Positions 9,255 through 18,907 of a stretch of DNA of 64,000 bases are shown here, in pieces (within the stretch, counting starts at the first letter, position 1; each line of letters starts with the position of its first letter). The notes under the pieces are model-generated. The model saw only the letters and a program-made list of their open reading frames with translations, ran no database searches and was not told where the DNA came from. Where the stretch lies: contig NZ_SJOF01000001.1 in NCBI RefSeq assembly GCF_004331255.1, positions 434,001 to 498,000 on the forward strand. Direction: 5' to 3'. The position numbers were made by a program, and so were the translations under genes. Source of the DNA: Acinetobacter sp. ANC 4173 (lineage in GTDB: Bacteria; Pseudomonadota; Gammaproteobacteria; Pseudomonadales; Moraxellaceae).

Positions 9255-10679
9255 TCAATGAGCATTTAAAATGTCGTGCGCGATTTTAGGATATCGATCA
9301 CTTAACATGGAAACAAATGATTGCCGAATATCATTTAAACGAGCAGGATTATCGGCATCAAAACGAACAGTAAAATATTCGCCAGTATTGGATGCTCGAA
9401 TAATGCCAAAACCATCTTCAAAATCAAGCCGTACACCATCAATTTTACTCAATTGAGCAGCAATGTGATGGCTCTGGACTTCGATATCGGCCAATAATGA
9501 TTTAGGGTCAGTACTATAAGTACTGATATAGGTATCTTCGGTACTGCAACGCTCAGGGTATTTAGTGAGTGCTTGTGAAAGCGTGAAATCTGGAGCTTGA
9601 CTTAAAAATTCAAGTACGCGTAAGGCGGCATATAAGCCATCATCATAACCAAAACCACGCCCATCATTAAACACGTAGTGTCCAGCATATTCCCCACCAA
9701 ACACAGCTTTTCCATGTGATTGCATGAGATGTTTCTTTAAGAAGCTGCTGCCTGTACGAATCATTTTGGCTTGCCCACCCAATTCACGCACTGTATTGCG
9801 TACCATGGTCGAGCATTTCACATCAAACACCACTTCATGCTGAGGATGCGTAGCAAGGCACATTTCAGCAAATAAAGACAATAACCGATCTGCACCAATA
9901 ATACGGCCATGCTCATCGACAAATACCAGTCGATCGCCATCCCCATCGAGTGCAATGCCAATATCTGCGTGTTGCTGTTGAACTGTTTCAGTCAACGTCG
10001 TTAAATGTCTCGCTTGCGACGGGTCTGGTGCATGATCGGGGAATTCTCCATTAGATTCACAACGCAGTGCAGTCACCTGACAGCCTAACTTTTGTAAAAC
10101 CAAAACGGCACAGCGCCCTGCCGAACCATGTAAACCATCAATCACCACATGGAAAGGACGTTTCAGTTGAATATCGTCTAAGATGGCTTGCTGATACTGC
10201 AAACAGTAGTTCACATCAAATTGATGCTGAACATGGGTTAAAGGGACTTTACGTTGAGGAGAAAACTGTAAACTCGCGACATAACCAACTTGTTGGATCA
10301 TTTCAGGGCACGGCGGTTCACCTTGCATAATCCACTTAATGCCATTGTCACTTTTCGGATTATGACTGGCGGTCACCATAATGCCATTGCCTGCAAATTG
10401 GCACGCAGAGTAATACAACATTGGGCTAGAGCAACAACCCACATTCACAACATGAAACCCTTTCTTTTCAAATATTTTTTGTATTATTTGGGCGTAAGCT
10501 GGGCTACTCAAACGAGCATCATAACCAATCACCACTGTGGTTTGAGCGGCTTGTTGGTACTGGCAGGCCAGACCATGGGCTATCGCTTCAACCAATTCGG
10601 GTGTTAATAAGGTTAATTTTCCACGGATATCATAGGCACGAAAGACCTGCCATGGAAATATAGGTTGTTGAATATTCAT
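9255..10679 (-). CDS. algC: Phosphomannomutase/phosphoglucomutase AlgC
   Basis: Interconverts hexose 6- and 1-phosphates, feeding nucleotide-sugar pools for capsule, LOS or exopolysaccharide. The 474-aa length fits the alpha-D-phosphohexomutase family (463 aa in P. aeruginosa). Signatures in order are FRAYDIRGK, VVIGYDARLSSP, the phosphoserine loop MVTASHNPKSDNG, the metal loop LDGDGDRLVFVD, the sugar-specificity loop FGGEYAGHYVF and the phosphate-binding RASNTGEYFTVRFDA. It is followed after 12 bases by argB and preceded by a 206-base spacer from dut, so it may have its own promoter. Confidence 0.95.
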   Translation of the reverse strand: MNIQQPIFPWQVFRAYDIRGKLTLLTPELVEAIAHGLACQYQQAAQTTVVIGYDARLSSPAYAQIIQKIFEKKGFHVVNVGCCSSPMLYYSACQFAGNGIMVTASHNPKSDNGIKWIMQGEPPCPEMIQQVGYVASLQFSPQRKVPLTHVQHQFDVNYCLQYQQAILDDIQLKRPFHVVIDGLHGSAGRCAVLVLQKLGCQVTALRCESNGEFPDHAPDPSQARHLTTLTETVQQQHADIGIALDGDGDRLVFVDEHGRIIGADRLLSLFAEMCLATHPQHEVVFDVKCSTMVRNTVRELGGQAKMIRTGSSFLKKHLMQSHGKAVFGGEYAGHYVFNDGRGFGYDDGLYAALRVLEFLSQAPDFTLSQALTKYPERCSTEDTYISTYSTDPKSLLADIEVQSHHIAAQLSKIDGVRLDFEDGFGIIRASNTGEYFTVRFDADNPARLNDIRQSFVSMLSDRYPKIAHDILNAH

Positions 10680-10854
10680 ATATTTGTAACTTCTGAATCC
10701 AACGAATACATTAAAAAATCGTCTTATTCATACAACGTAAATGTTTTAAAATATTTCTAGTTTATATCTGAATAGAATTGAACTGTTAATACTATTTAAG
10801 TGTTGTTGACAGCTTATAAAGTTGTATTGAATAAAATCTTTTATATTTCAGAAT

Positions 10855-10876
10855 GAAAGAGCCCATAGGCTCTTTC
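10855..10876 (-). terminator. Hairpin downstream of dut, probable terminator
   Basis: Nine-base perfect inverted repeat GAAAGAGCC/GGCTCTTTC with a four-base loop, starting 10 bases past the dut stop. The following sequence is only moderately T-rich. Confidence 0.55.
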
Positions 10877-10885
10877 ACATCAATA

Positions 10886-11338
10886 TCAGTTTTTACCTGT
10901 ATGTCCGAAGCCACCTGCACCGCGCTCAGTCGCCACAAATTCGTCTACTTGTTCAAATTCTGCTTGCACCACAGGGACAAGTACATACTGGGCCAAACGT
11001 TCACCAGGTTCCAAGGTAAACGCGTTTTGACCACGGTTCCATACCGAAACCATCAACTCACCTTGGTAGTCTGAATCAATTAAACCCACAAGGTTACCCA
11101 AAACGATACCGTGTTTATGTCCTAAGCCTGAACGTGGCAGGATAAGACCTGCAAAAGCTGTATCTTCGATATAAATAGCTAAACCTGTTTTAACCAGTAC
11201 TGTTTGACCCGGCTCAATGACAGTGGGTTCAGTCACACATGCACGTAAATCTAGACCTGCTGAACCCTGCGTTGCATAAGTTGGCAATGGCCATTCTTGT
11301 CCTAAACGTGCATCTAGAACTTTAACTTGAACCTTCAT
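10886..11338 (-). CDS. dut: dUTP diphosphatase Dut
   Basis: Trimeric dUTPase that hydrolyses dUTP to dUMP, keeping uracil out of DNA and supplying dTMP synthesis. The 150-aa length is standard. All five motifs are seen: GSAGLDLRA (1), [11 protein letters not shown] (2), [11 protein letters not shown] (3, catalytic Asp), [10 protein letters not shown] (4) and the C-terminal arm [11 protein letters not shown] (5), which closes over the phosphate. It lies 34 bases after rep on the same strand and before algC. Confidence 0.97.
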   Translation of the reverse strand: MKVQVKVLDARLGQEWPLPTYATQGSAGLDLRACVTEPTVIEPGQTVLVKTGLAIYIEDTAFAGLILPRSGLGHKHGIVLGNLVGLIDSDYQGELMVSVWNRGQNAFTLEPGERLAQYVLVPVVQAEFEQVDEFVATERGAGGFGHTGKN

Positions 11339-11372
11339 ATTGTTTCCTACTGTTTCAAAATTAATATCGCAA

Positions 11373-13412
11373 TCAACGCTTAATCAAAGCGCGTAAATTT
11401 TCGAGGTAGTGTTGTGCTTGTTGCTTGGGATCAACATTGCCCGCGAGCTTTTTCTTGCGTCCCAACCACTCCAATTCATCTTGTGGCAATTCATCTAAAA
11501 AGCGGCTTGGGGTCATTTGACGCATTTGCCCACCTGCTTTACGTTGCTCTGCCAAGGTAATGGTTAAACCTTGACGTGCTCGAGTAATTCCTACGTACAT
11601 CAAACGGCGTTCTTCTTCGACCGTTTCAGCCGCAATCGAGTTTTTATGTGGCAGTAGCTCTTCTTCCAAACCAATCAAATACACAAATGGAAATTCCAAG
11701 CCTTTCGACGCATGCAGTGTCAACAAATTGACCTTATCGGTGTCTTCTTCTTCCTGTTGCTGCTCCAACATATCCAGCAACACCATTTTGCGAATCACAC
11801 TTTCAATATTGCGCTCATCCACATCTTCTGCACGGTTAATCAAACTCTGAATACTGCTATACAGCACTTCAATATTGTCGAGCTTGGTTTTTTCCTGTGC
11901 AGGTGTAGCCGCAGACTCTTTGATATAGTCGATATAGCCTGCTTCAAACATCATTTGGCGAATAATCGGTACTGGTTCATCATCTTCTAGCAATTCACGG
12001 GTAAAATTAGCAATGAACTCGGCAAATTCAGCCAATTGCGTAGTGGCCTTTTTTGGAATTGCCATGGTCAACCGTTGATCGCCTGCCGCTGCCAATAAAG
12101 ACAAATGATTTTCTTGCGCAAATAAACCGAGTTTTTCTAAAGTAACAGGGCCAATGGCGCGTTTTGGCGTATTAATAATACGTAAAAAAGCACTGTCATC
12201 TTCAGGATTAATGATGAGGCGCAGATAACTCATAATATCTTTGATTTCTGCACGGGCGAAGAAGGACTGACCACCAGATAACTTATACGGAATCTGCATT
12301 TGACGCAGTTGTGTCTCTAAAATACGTGCTTGGAAGTTACCCCGATATAAAATGGCATAATCTTTCCAATTTTTCCCATTCATCAACTTATGCGTGATCA
12401 GGTCTTTCACCACGCGTTCTGCTTCATCATCATCATTACGACAAGTGATGACACGAATCACTTCGCCATGGCCTTTATCTGACCAAAGTTTTTTATCAAA
12501 AATATGCGGATTGTTACCAATTACTGTATTCGCCGCTTTTAAAATACGACTGGTCGAACGATAGTTCTGTTCCAGTTTAATCACTTTTAAATTGCGAAAA
12601 TCTTCATTCAGCAAAGCCATATTTTCTGGCTTGGCGCCACGCCATGCGTAGATCGATTGGTCATCATCGCCCACAGCCGTAAACTGCCCCATCACACCAA
12701 CCAAGAGTTTCACCAAAATATACTGTGCTGTATTGGTATCTTGATATTCGTCGACCAACAAATAGCGAATGCGATTTTGCCAACGGTCTCGTACTTCTTG
12801 ATTTTCTTGCAACAAGCGCGTTGGCATCACAATCAGATCATCGAAATCTACCGCATTGTAGGCACGTAAATTGCGCTCATAGAGTTGGTACAAATGCACC
12901 ATTTGAATGTCTTCAGGCGTTTCACAGGTGGTATGCGCCTGTTCAGGTGGAATCAAATCATTTTTCCAGTCTGAAATCATTTTCATGGCTTTGGCGATCA
13001 GTTCTTTACTCTCTGCACCCGACATATTATCGCGGTGCATTAAGTCCATCAAAATACGCTTACAGTCATCTGCATCTAAAATAGAAAAATTATTTTTTAA
13101 TGGCGTGTGTTTCAACTCTAAACGTAACATGTTTAAACCGAAAGTATGAAAGGTCGAAACCGATAACCCTTTCGCTTCTTCACGTGACAACAACTTGGTC
13201 ACACGCTCTTTCATTTCACGTGCAGCTTTGTTGGTAAAGGTCATCGCAGTAATGCGATAAGCAGGAATCCCGCAATGTTTAACCAAATAAGCAATTTTAC
13301 GGGTAATGACTGAAGTTTTACCCGAACCAGCCCCTGCAAGTACTAACAAGGGCCCTTGAGTATATTTCATGGCTTCAAGTTGCTTGTCGTTTAACTGACT
13401 TGCCAGCGACAT
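11373..13412 (-). CDS. rep: ATP-dependent DNA helicase Rep
   Basis: Superfamily 1A 3'-5' helicase that helps replication forks pass protein roadblocks. The 679-aa length matches E. coli Rep (673 aa) more closely than UvrD. Motifs in order are [10 protein letters not shown] (Q motif), [12 protein letters not shown] (I), [13 protein letters not shown] (Ia), LVDEYQDTN (II), [13 protein letters not shown] (III), LEQNYRST (IV), [17 protein letters not shown] (V) and [10 protein letters not shown] (VI). It begins a minus-strand run with dut and is separated from the upstream OmpA-type lipoprotein gene by a terminator. Confidence 0.95.
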   Translation of the reverse strand: MSLASQLNDKQLEAMKYTQGPLLVLAGAGSGKTSVITRKIAYLVKHCGIPAYRITAMTFTNKAAREMKERVTKLLSREEAKGLSVSTFHTFGLNMLRLELKHTPLKNNFSILDADDCKRILMDLMHRDNMSGAESKELIAKAMKMISDWKNDLIPPEQAHTTCETPEDIQMVHLYQLYERNLRAYNAVDFDDLIVMPTRLLQENQEVRDRWQNRIRYLLVDEYQDTNTAQYILVKLLVGVMGQFTAVGDDDQSIYAWRGAKPENMALLNEDFRNLKVIKLEQNYRSTSRILKAANTVIGNNPHIFDKKLWSDKGHGEVIRVITCRNDDDEAERVVKDLITHKLMNGKNWKDYAILYRGNFQARILETQLRQMQIPYKLSGGQSFFARAEIKDIMSYLRLIINPEDDSAFLRIINTPKRAIGPVTLEKLGLFAQENHLSLLAAAGDQRLTMAIPKKATTQLAEFAEFIANFTRELLEDDEPVPIIRQMMFEAGYIDYIKESAATPAQEKTKLDNIEVLYSSIQSLINRAEDVDERNIESVIRKMVLLDMLEQQQEEEDTDKVNLLTLHASKGLEFPFVYLIGLEEELLPHKNSIAAETVEEERRLMYVGITRARQGLTITLAEQRKAGGQMRQMTPSRFLDELPQDELEWLGRKKKLAGNVDPKQQAQHYLENLRALIKR

Positions 13413-13495
13413 AGTGTTTCCTCTTTTTGATCCGAACTAGATTATAGACATCAAACCCCCAGATGCCTAACCTAAAATGACGATTATCTGTTCAT

Positions 13496-13523
13496 AAAAA
13501 AAGCCACCTTTAGGTGGCTTTTC
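13496..13523 (-). terminator. Terminator of the OmpA-family lipoprotein gene
   Basis: AAAAGCCACC pairs with GGTGGCTTTT around a TTTA loop; on the minus strand it is followed by a T-run. It separates the lipoprotein gene from rep. Confidence 0.85.
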
Positions 13524-13559
13524 CGAAACTCAATGATTTCTATGCAAACAAAATATTAA

Positions 13560-14207
13560 TTATTTTGTTTCATACACTGTAATTTCTACACGACGGTTTT
13601 GTTCACGGCCCGCAGCAGTATCGTTGCTCGCGATTGGTGAAGAAGAACCGTAACCACGTGCAGTCATACGTGAGCTTGCAATCCCTTGAGATGATAAATA
13701 GCCCATTACAGAGTTTGCACGGTTTTGAGATAATGGATTGTTAATCGCATCTGTACCTGTGTTATCAGTGTGACCATGAATTACAAGTGCAAGTTTGTTG
13801 GCTGTACCATCTTCACGTAATACACGTGCAACATCATTCAATGCTGTTTGGAAACGCGGTTGAATGGTCGAAGAGTTGGTTGCGAAGGTAACACTTGGCA
13901 TTACAAGGTTAATCGAACCATCTTTGTTACGGTCTACATCAACGCCAGTACCCGCAAGTTCTTCACGAAGACGTTTCTCTTTTTTGTCTAATAATAGACC
14001 TGCACCACCGCCCACTACAGCACCAATTGCCGCTGCTTGACCCATTTTATCTTTGTCTGCATTTGAATATGCAAGACCTGCACCCAATAATGCACCTAGA
14101 CCTGCACCGATTGCCGCTTTGTCATATTCCATACCAGTGCCAGTAGATTGACAACCTGAAAGAACCAACGCCCCTGCTACTGCTGATGAAATTAATAGTG
14201 CACGCAT
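13560..14207 (-). CDS. OmpA family lipoprotein with glycine zipper (YiaD-like)
   Basis: 215-aa outer-membrane lipoprotein. The signal peptide ends in lipobox VLSGC (Cys about residue 19). A glycine-zipper segment follows (about residues 30-75, with GAGLGALLGAGLAY and AAIGAVVGGGAGLL), and then a C-terminal OmpA peptidoglycan-binding domain with VTFATNSSTIQP, HGHTDNTGTD, LSQNRANSVMGYL and GYGSSSPIASNDT before QNRRVEI. Together these suggest tethering of the envelope to peptidoglycan; in E. coli YiaD was isolated as a multicopy suppressor of a bamD defect. It is a single transcription unit with its own terminator. Confidence 0.92.
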   Translation of the reverse strand: MRALLISSAVAGALVLSGCQSTGTGMEYDKAAIGAGLGALLGAGLAYSNADKDKMGQAAAIGAVVGGGAGLLLDKKEKRLREELAGTGVDVDRNKDGSINLVMPSVTFATNSSTIQPRFQTALNDVARVLREDGTANKLALVIHGHTDNTGTDAINNPLSQNRANSVMGYLSSQGIASSRMTARGYGSSSPIASNDTAAGREQNRRVEITVYETK

Positions 14208-14475
14208 GACATGCCTCCATTTGTGTGTTTTGTTTATGCTTGAAATAGTCGCCTAAAAATAAGGCTTAGACCATTGATCTTTTGTAAATAATAGCTTGTA
14301 TGGTTACATTTTGTAATAATTAATTCCAACGTTGAATATGCATTCATCACATTCCCTACATGTTTAATAAATCATGAAGGATAATTTACCAAACACAACG
14401 CTTGTTTTATTTTCAGAATTTGCAACTATAATTCAATAACGATAATGGATGATCTTACTTAGGATTCTTTTTTAT

Positions 14476-15414
14476 ATGTCATCTCAAGCAAACAAACAAC
14501 CCATATTAAAAAAAATCACACGTGGACTCACTGTTGGCGCTGTCATGACGGGCAGCACTTTTTTTCATGGGCCACCTGTACTTACGCTTGGTTTAACCAA
14601 ACTATTTAAACAATCAAAAAAAGTCGATAAAACCAATATTCAAATTACCAATAGCTGGCTTGGGGTCAATAACTGGTTGATTGATCATGTTTTACCCCAT
14701 CTAAAATGGGACATTACAGTCGATGATGATCTCGACTTAAGCATGCAAGGTCGTTATTTAATGACCTGCAATCACCAAAGCTGGGTCGACACGACAGTGA
14801 ATCAATATTTTGGCCTCACACGTATGCCACTAACGCGGTTTTTCACCAAATGGGAGCTGATTTTTATTCCCTTTGTTGGACAGGCGTTTAAAATTTTAGG
14901 CTTCCCGATGATGAAGCGGCATACCAAACAAGAAATTGAGAGAAATCCTGAGCTCAAATTCCGCGATATAGAAGAAGCGCGTAAAGCCTGCGAACAATTA
15001 TTGAGCCAGCCTTTTACCTTACTGAACTATTTGGAAGGAACACGATTCACGCCAGAAAAGCATCAGCAACAAAATTCACCCTATCAACATCTACTTAAAC
15101 CGAAAGCCGGTGGCTTAGCCCTCGCCCTCGATATTTTAGGCAATCAAATTGATGCGTTAGTCGATATGACGATTGTCTACCCAGATGGTGCACCTGGTTA
15201 TGGCGAATTCTGGTTCGGTGAAGTGGGGCGAATTGCCGTGAATTTACGTAAAATTGAGATTCCGGACTGGGTTTTAGGTGGAAACTATGAAGATGACGAA
15301 GAGTATCGTGCACGCTTCCAAGCATGGGTCGATCAACTCTGGACCGAAAAAGATCGGCTGATAAGTCAAATGAAAGCACAATATTCAACGACTGCTGAAG
15401 TGAATAAGGTATAA
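14476..15414 (+). CDS. Lysophospholipid acyltransferase, YihG-like
   Basis: 312-aa PlsC-superfamily acyltransferase that transfers fatty acyl groups to lysophospholipids at the inner membrane. The HX4D catalytic box is NHQSWVDT; the acceptor motif is YLEGTRFTPEKHQQ. Similarity to E. coli YihG extends over the whole length (PMMKRHTK..., KPKAGGLALALDILGNQ). The start is placed at the ATG of MSSQANKQ, with AGGA 11 bases upstream; the frame opens nine codons earlier without a better ribosome site. The next gene follows after four bases, so both are probably cotranscribed. Confidence 0.88.
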   Translation: MSSQANKQPILKKITRGLTVGAVMTGSTFFHGPPVLTLGLTKLFKQSKKVDKTNIQITNSWLGVNNWLIDHVLPHLKWDITVDDDLDLSMQGRYLMTCNHQSWVDTTVNQYFGLTRMPLTRFFTKWELIFIPFVGQAFKILGFPMMKRHTKQEIERNPELKFRDIEEARKACEQLLSQPFTLLNYLEGTRFTPEKHQQQNSPYQHLLKPKAGGLALALDILGNQIDALVDMTIVYPDGAPGYGEFWFGEVGRIAVNLRKIEIPDWVLGGNYEDDEEYRARFQAWVDQLWTEKDRLISQMKAQYSTTAEVNKV

Positions 15415-15418
15415 GCCG

Positions 15419-16468
15419 ATGAAGCAGAACAGTTCCGCCAAAAAATCAAAATATCATCGTGTCGATCCGCAGAGTTGGTCATTCAAAATCTATCTGATCT
15501 ATGACATCTTTATGGTATTTCTGATCATTTTTAACTTGTTCTGCTTAGCTGCCAATTTTTTCTTAATGAGTAATATTGGCGGTTGGTTCTTAACCTCACT
15601 TCATTTAGATGAAATTCTCAATTTTTATCGTACACATCTACATCCTTGGGTGATTACCACCGAAGCTTGGTTTATTTTGTTCTTAATTACTGAGCTTCTG
15701 GTACGTTGGACGATTGCAGTCATTTATCGTCATCACCGCCGTTGGTTCTTTTTCCCTTTTATTCATTGGTATGAAATTCTAGCCATTATTCCACAGCTAC
15801 GTTTTCTACGTTTATTCCGTGCAGGGATTATTGTTTTTCGTCTGCATGAATTGGGTTATAACGTCATTCCAGAATCCATTCAGAAAAGAGCCAAGTTTTA
15901 TTATCGTGTGATCATGGAAGAACTCTCTGATCGCGTGGTTATTACGGTATTGGATGGGATAAAACATGAACTGAATACCAGTTCAACCCATAAAAAAATC
16001 ATTCATGACTTAGTCGATCATCATCGGGTGTTATTTGCGCAAGCTTTGGCTGAGCTTTTGCAGGAATCACTGGCAACAGAATTACAGCAACGCCAAACGT
16101 TAATTGCTCAAAATATTGGCGCGATTGTAAATCAAGCCATCGAAGATACACCTGAACTCACCCAACTGTTACGTTTAATCCCGATTGTCGGTGGACGAAT
16201 TGAACATCAAATCCAGAGCATTGGGCAGCGTTTAGGAGAAAATATTACCTATGGTATTTTAGAACCGTTAGTCTCTGGAAGCCCTGAACAGCCTAATCAT
16301 ACCTATAAGCTTATTGCCGAAAAAGTCAGCGAATTGAATATTGATAACCATGCGCTCGAACAATTGGTTGAGTCTGCGGTATATGAAAGTTTGGATGCCA
16401 TTCGCAAGCAAGTGAAGGTGAAACAGTGGTTAGAAGACCTTGAAGAGCTCGATCAAGCTAAAGAATAA
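15419..16468 (+). CDS. Membrane protein with voltage-sensor-like N-terminal half
   Basis: 349 aa, no firmly recognised family. The N-terminal half holds three or four hydrophobic segments: about 25-50, 75-100 (with acidic TELLVRW) and 110-150. The last is HWYEILAIIP followed by RFLRLFRAGIIVFRL, in which Arg recurs every third residue as in S4 helices of voltage-sensor domains. No pore loop or selectivity motif follows. The C-terminal 200 residues are soluble, helical and Gln/Glu-rich, with LLRLIPIVGGRIEHQIQ in the middle. It is four bases downstream of the YihG-like gene. Function is unknown; a voltage-sensor or ion-transport role is only an inference from pattern. Confidence 0.75.
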   Translation: MKQNSSAKKSKYHRVDPQSWSFKIYLIYDIFMVFLIIFNLFCLAANFFLMSNIGGWFLTSLHLDEILNFYRTHLHPWVITTEAWFILFLITELLVRWTIAVIYRHHRRWFFFPFIHWYEILAIIPQLRFLRLFRAGIIVFRLHELGYNVIPESIQKRAKFYYRVIMEELSDRVVITVLDGIKHELNTSSTHKKIIHDLVDHHRVLFAQALAELLQESLATELQQRQTLIAQNIGAIVNQAIEDTPELTQLLRLIPIVGGRIEHQIQSIGQRLGENITYGILEPLVSGSPEQPNHTYKLIAEKVSELNIDNHALEQLVESAVYESLDAIRKQVKVKQWLEDLEELDQAKE

Positions 16469-16590
16469 GCATTAAGATAAAAAAGTTACAAACTTGGCTA
16501 GAGAATTCAAAGAATTTGTTCTAGGATTTGCTCTATTTACAACATCGCTTCGGCATAAAACCAATAGCTTCGAAGTCTTAAGGATAAAAT

Positions 16591-17319
16591 ATGGCTGATA
16601 TTCGGATCACCGGTAGAATGGTTAACTTTAGTAGATTAACCTTCGACACAAATGACCATAATGCCATTCGTCAACAACTGACCCAATTACTTCAAGACAG
16701 CACAACTCATGGTGCGCTGGTGATTTTAGACAGTACCGTTGAACAAGAGCTGATTGCCCTAATTCAACTGCTGCTCGATTTAGATTTACAGCCCATGGCG
16801 GTGATTGAAGGTTTACTGGGTGATGAAGCACGTGCGATTCAATTTCCCGTACTTCCCGCTGACAGTAGATCGTTACAACGTATTAAAGCCACCCAAGAAC
16901 AAGTGGTTGAAACTGCTGTGCAAGCACCCGAAGCAGTAATCGAAAATACACAAAAGACATCTCCATTTCCACGGAATATTGGACATATTACCTCGTATCA
17001 CGATGAAATCTTACGAACAGGCCAATGTTTAATCCAAGATCATGGCGATATTATCGTCAATGCAGGGATAAATAGTGGTTCAGAAGTAATTGCTTCAGGA
17101 AATATACATATTTATGGCAGTGCTCGTGGTAGAGTTATCGCAGGTGCTGGTGGAAACAGTGCTGCTCGCATTTTCTGTCACTCACTTGAAGCCGAATTGG
17201 TTTCAATTGCAGGGACATATTGTGTCGCCGATGATATTCCACCCCATGTCTTAAAGAAGTCTGTACATATTTATTTAAATGAAAACCAAGAGCTGGAATT
17301 TAAAGCTCTGGAATTTTAA
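16591..17319 (+). CDS. minC: Septum site-determining protein MinC
   Basis: Inhibitor of FtsZ assembly that blocks division at the poles. The 242-aa protein has an N-terminal FtsZ-binding domain ([14 protein letters not shown] at the start) and a linker (about 90-130). The C-terminal right-handed beta-helix binds Min[26 protein letters not shown] in separate turns, then [11 protein letters not shown] and [10 protein letters not shown]. The ATG at 16591 has AAGGA nine bases upstream. It begins the minCDE operon; the spacer to minD contains only a short C4/G4-paired hairpin that looks too weak to terminate. Confidence 0.96.
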   Translation: MADIRITGRMVNFSRLTFDTNDHNAIRQQLTQLLQDSTTHGALVILDSTVEQELIALIQLLLDLDLQPMAVIEGLLGDEARAIQFPVLPADSRSLQRIKATQEQVVETAVQAPEAVIENTQKTSPFPRNIGHITSYHDEILRTGQCLIQDHGDIIVNAGINSGSEVIASGNIHIYGSARGRVIAGAGGNSAARIFCHSLEAELVSIAGTYCVADDIPPHVLKKSVHIYLNENQELEFKALEF

Positions 17320-17384
17320 TGTATAAATAAACACCAAAACCCCGCTAATTAAAGGGGGGATTTACCATAACAGGAGTGGATTCG

Positions 17385-18197
17385 GTGGCGAAAATTGTTG
17401 TCGTAACATCAGGCAAAGGTGGCGTAGGAAAAACTACGACCAGTGCATCTTTTGCAACAGGTTTAGCCCTTCGTGGTCACAAAACTGTTGTTATCGATTT
17501 TGACGTAGGTTTACGTAACCTAGACCTCATTATGGGCTGTGAACGTCGTGTTGTGTATGATTTTGTGAATGTTTTAAATAACGAAGCACGATTACAACAA
17601 GCACTTATTCGTGATAAAGATATTGAGAACTTATATATTTTACCGGCATCACAAACGCGCGATAAAGATGCGTTAACAGATGAAGGTGTTGCACGTGTAA
17701 TGGAAGAATTATCTCAAGAATTCGATTACATTATTTGTGATTCTCCTGCGGGGATTGAGCGTGGTGCAATTCTAGCCATGTACCATGCAGATGAAGCGAT
17801 TATTGTGACCAACCCTGAAATTTCTTCAGTACGTGACTCTGACCGCATTATCGGTATGTTAGACAGTAAAACTAAAAAAGTAGAACAGAATGAAGGACGT
17901 ATACGCAAGCATTTGTGTATTACTCGCTTTAACCCTGAACGTGCAGACAAACAAGAAATGCTCACCATTGATGACATTTCGAAAGACATTTTACGTGTAC
18001 CTACACTGGGTGTTGTGCCTGAATGTAAAAGCGTTTTACAAGCGTCTAACGAAGGTAAACCTGTCATTTTGTTCCACGAAGCAGAAGCTGGGCAGGCCTA
18101 TGAAGACCTAGTTGCACGTTTCCTTGGTGAAGAACGTCCTTACCGTCACATTACAGTCAAACCAAAAGGCTGGTTAGCACGATTATTTGGAGCGTAA
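17385..18197 (+). CDS. minD: Septum site-determining protein MinD
   Basis: Membrane-cycling ATPase that recruits MinC and is released by MinE. The 270-aa product begins MAKIVVVTSGKGGVGKTT, containing the deviant Walker A; further features are IDFDVGLRNLD (A'), DYIICDSPAGIE (Walker B) and the C-terminal amphipathic membrane-targeting helix KGWLARLFGA. The start is the GTG at 17385, with AGGAG eight bases upstream; the frame's upstream GTG at 17376 overlaps that ribosome site. minE follows after two bases. Confidence 0.97.
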   Translation: MAKIVVVTSGKGGVGKTTTSASFATGLALRGHKTVVIDFDVGLRNLDLIMGCERRVVYDFVNVLNNEARLQQALIRDKDIENLYILPASQTRDKDALTDEGVARVMEELSQEFDYIICDSPAGIERGAILAMYHADEAIIVTNPEISSVRDSDRIIGMLDSKTKKVEQNEGRIRKHLCITRFNPERADKQEMLTIDDISKDILRVPTLGVVPECKSVLQASNEGKPVILFHEAEAGQAYEDLVARFLGEERPYRHITVKPKGWLARLFGA

Positions 18198-18199
18198 AT

Positions 18200-18472
18200 A
18201 TGGCAGGATTCTGGAGTAAATTATTCAGTAGTGATGACAAACCATCTAGCGCACAAATGGCAAAAGACCGTTTGAAAGTCATTGTTGCTTCTGAACAAGG
18301 CTTAGGTAAACGCTTGAGTCAAGATAAAATTGACCAAATGAAAAAAGAGATCATGCAAGTGGTTAACCGCTATGTTCGTGGGGTCGATGAAGAACATATC
18401 CAAATGTCTGTTCGCTCAGAAGCGAATATTGAAATGTTGGAAATGAATATCAATTTGCCTGAAGAGCGATAA
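18200..18472 (+). CDS. minE: Cell division topological specificity factor MinE
   Basis: 90-aa partner that stimulates MinD ATPase and drives pole-to-pole oscillation. The N-terminal GFWSKLFSS is the membrane-binding amphipathic stretch. Residues about 20-35 (AKDRLKVIVASEQ) form the anti-MinCD, MinD-binding strand/helix, and the rest is the topological-specificity dimer domain (QMKKEIMQVVNRYV, INLPEE). It starts two bases after minD and is followed by a strong terminator. Confidence 0.97.
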   Translation: MAGFWSKLFSSDDKPSSAQMAKDRLKVIVASEQGLGKRLSQDKIDQMKKEIMQVVNRYVRGVDEEHIQMSVRSEANIEMLEMNINLPEER

Positions 18473-18504
18473 TCTGAAATCTGATTAGTCAAGCAAATAG
18501 ATTC

Positions 18505-18537
18505 AAGGCAAAATAGCATCAGCTATTTTGCCTTTTT
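18505..18537 (+). terminator. Terminator of the minCDE operon
   Basis: The twelve-base stem AGGCAAAATAGC/GCTATTTTGCCT has an ATCA loop and is followed by TTTT. It lies about 30 bases after minE. Confidence 0.9.
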
Positions 18538-18568
18538 AGTTTGAAAAGAATATACCAAGGAGTTTGCG

Positions 18569-18856
18569 ATGGCATTATCTCAGCCAGCAACGTTTAATGA
18601 AGAATGGTCGGATGAGCGCGTTTTTGCCTATTTAAATCAGCTTCCTCCTGCGGGAGTTAATGCCGACTTTCATGTTCTTTACCACGCATTCAAACATATG
18701 CGCCCAATGGACTACGAACGTTTGTTAACTCAATTTGTCGCAGATGGTCGCAATGTCAATGCAACCAATCCCCAAGGTCAACGGATTCATGATGTGATTG
18801 CTGAATACCCTCGCCAATGTGATGGATTCTTAGAAGTCTTAGCAAAATTTGCTTAA
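18569..18856 (+). CDS. PA4642 family protein
   Basis: 95-aa protein of unknown function resembling P. aeruginosa PA4642. Shared features are the acidic SDERV start, PAGVNADFHVLYHAFKHMR (DFHxLxxAxxxxR pattern), ERLLTQFVADGRNVNA and NPQGQRIHDVIAEYP. It has no signal peptide, so it is predicted to be cytosolic. An AAGGAG site stands upstream of the ATG. It lies between two terminators and therefore is probably a single-gene unit. Confidence 0.87.
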   Translation: MALSQPATFNEEWSDERVFAYLNQLPPAGVNADFHVLYHAFKHMRPMDYERLLTQFVADGRNVNATNPQGQRIHDVIAEYPRQCDGFLEVLAKFA

Positions 18857-18861
18857 GCCTT

Positions 18862-18887
18862 AAAGCCTACCTTGTGTAGGCTTTTTT
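18862..18887. terminator. Terminator between the PA4642-family and AEC genes
   Basis: AAAGCCTAC pairs with GTAGGCTTT across a CTTGT loop, followed by T6. It sits between convergent genes. Confidence 0.85.
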
Positions 18888-18907
18888 ATTCTCTTCAATC
18901 TAAAAAA

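Noticed and set aside
16498..16524. Imperfect inverted repeat CTAGA...TCTAG upstream of minC as an operator
   Set aside because: Interrupted pairing in AT-rich DNA with no known regulator; too weak to annotate.
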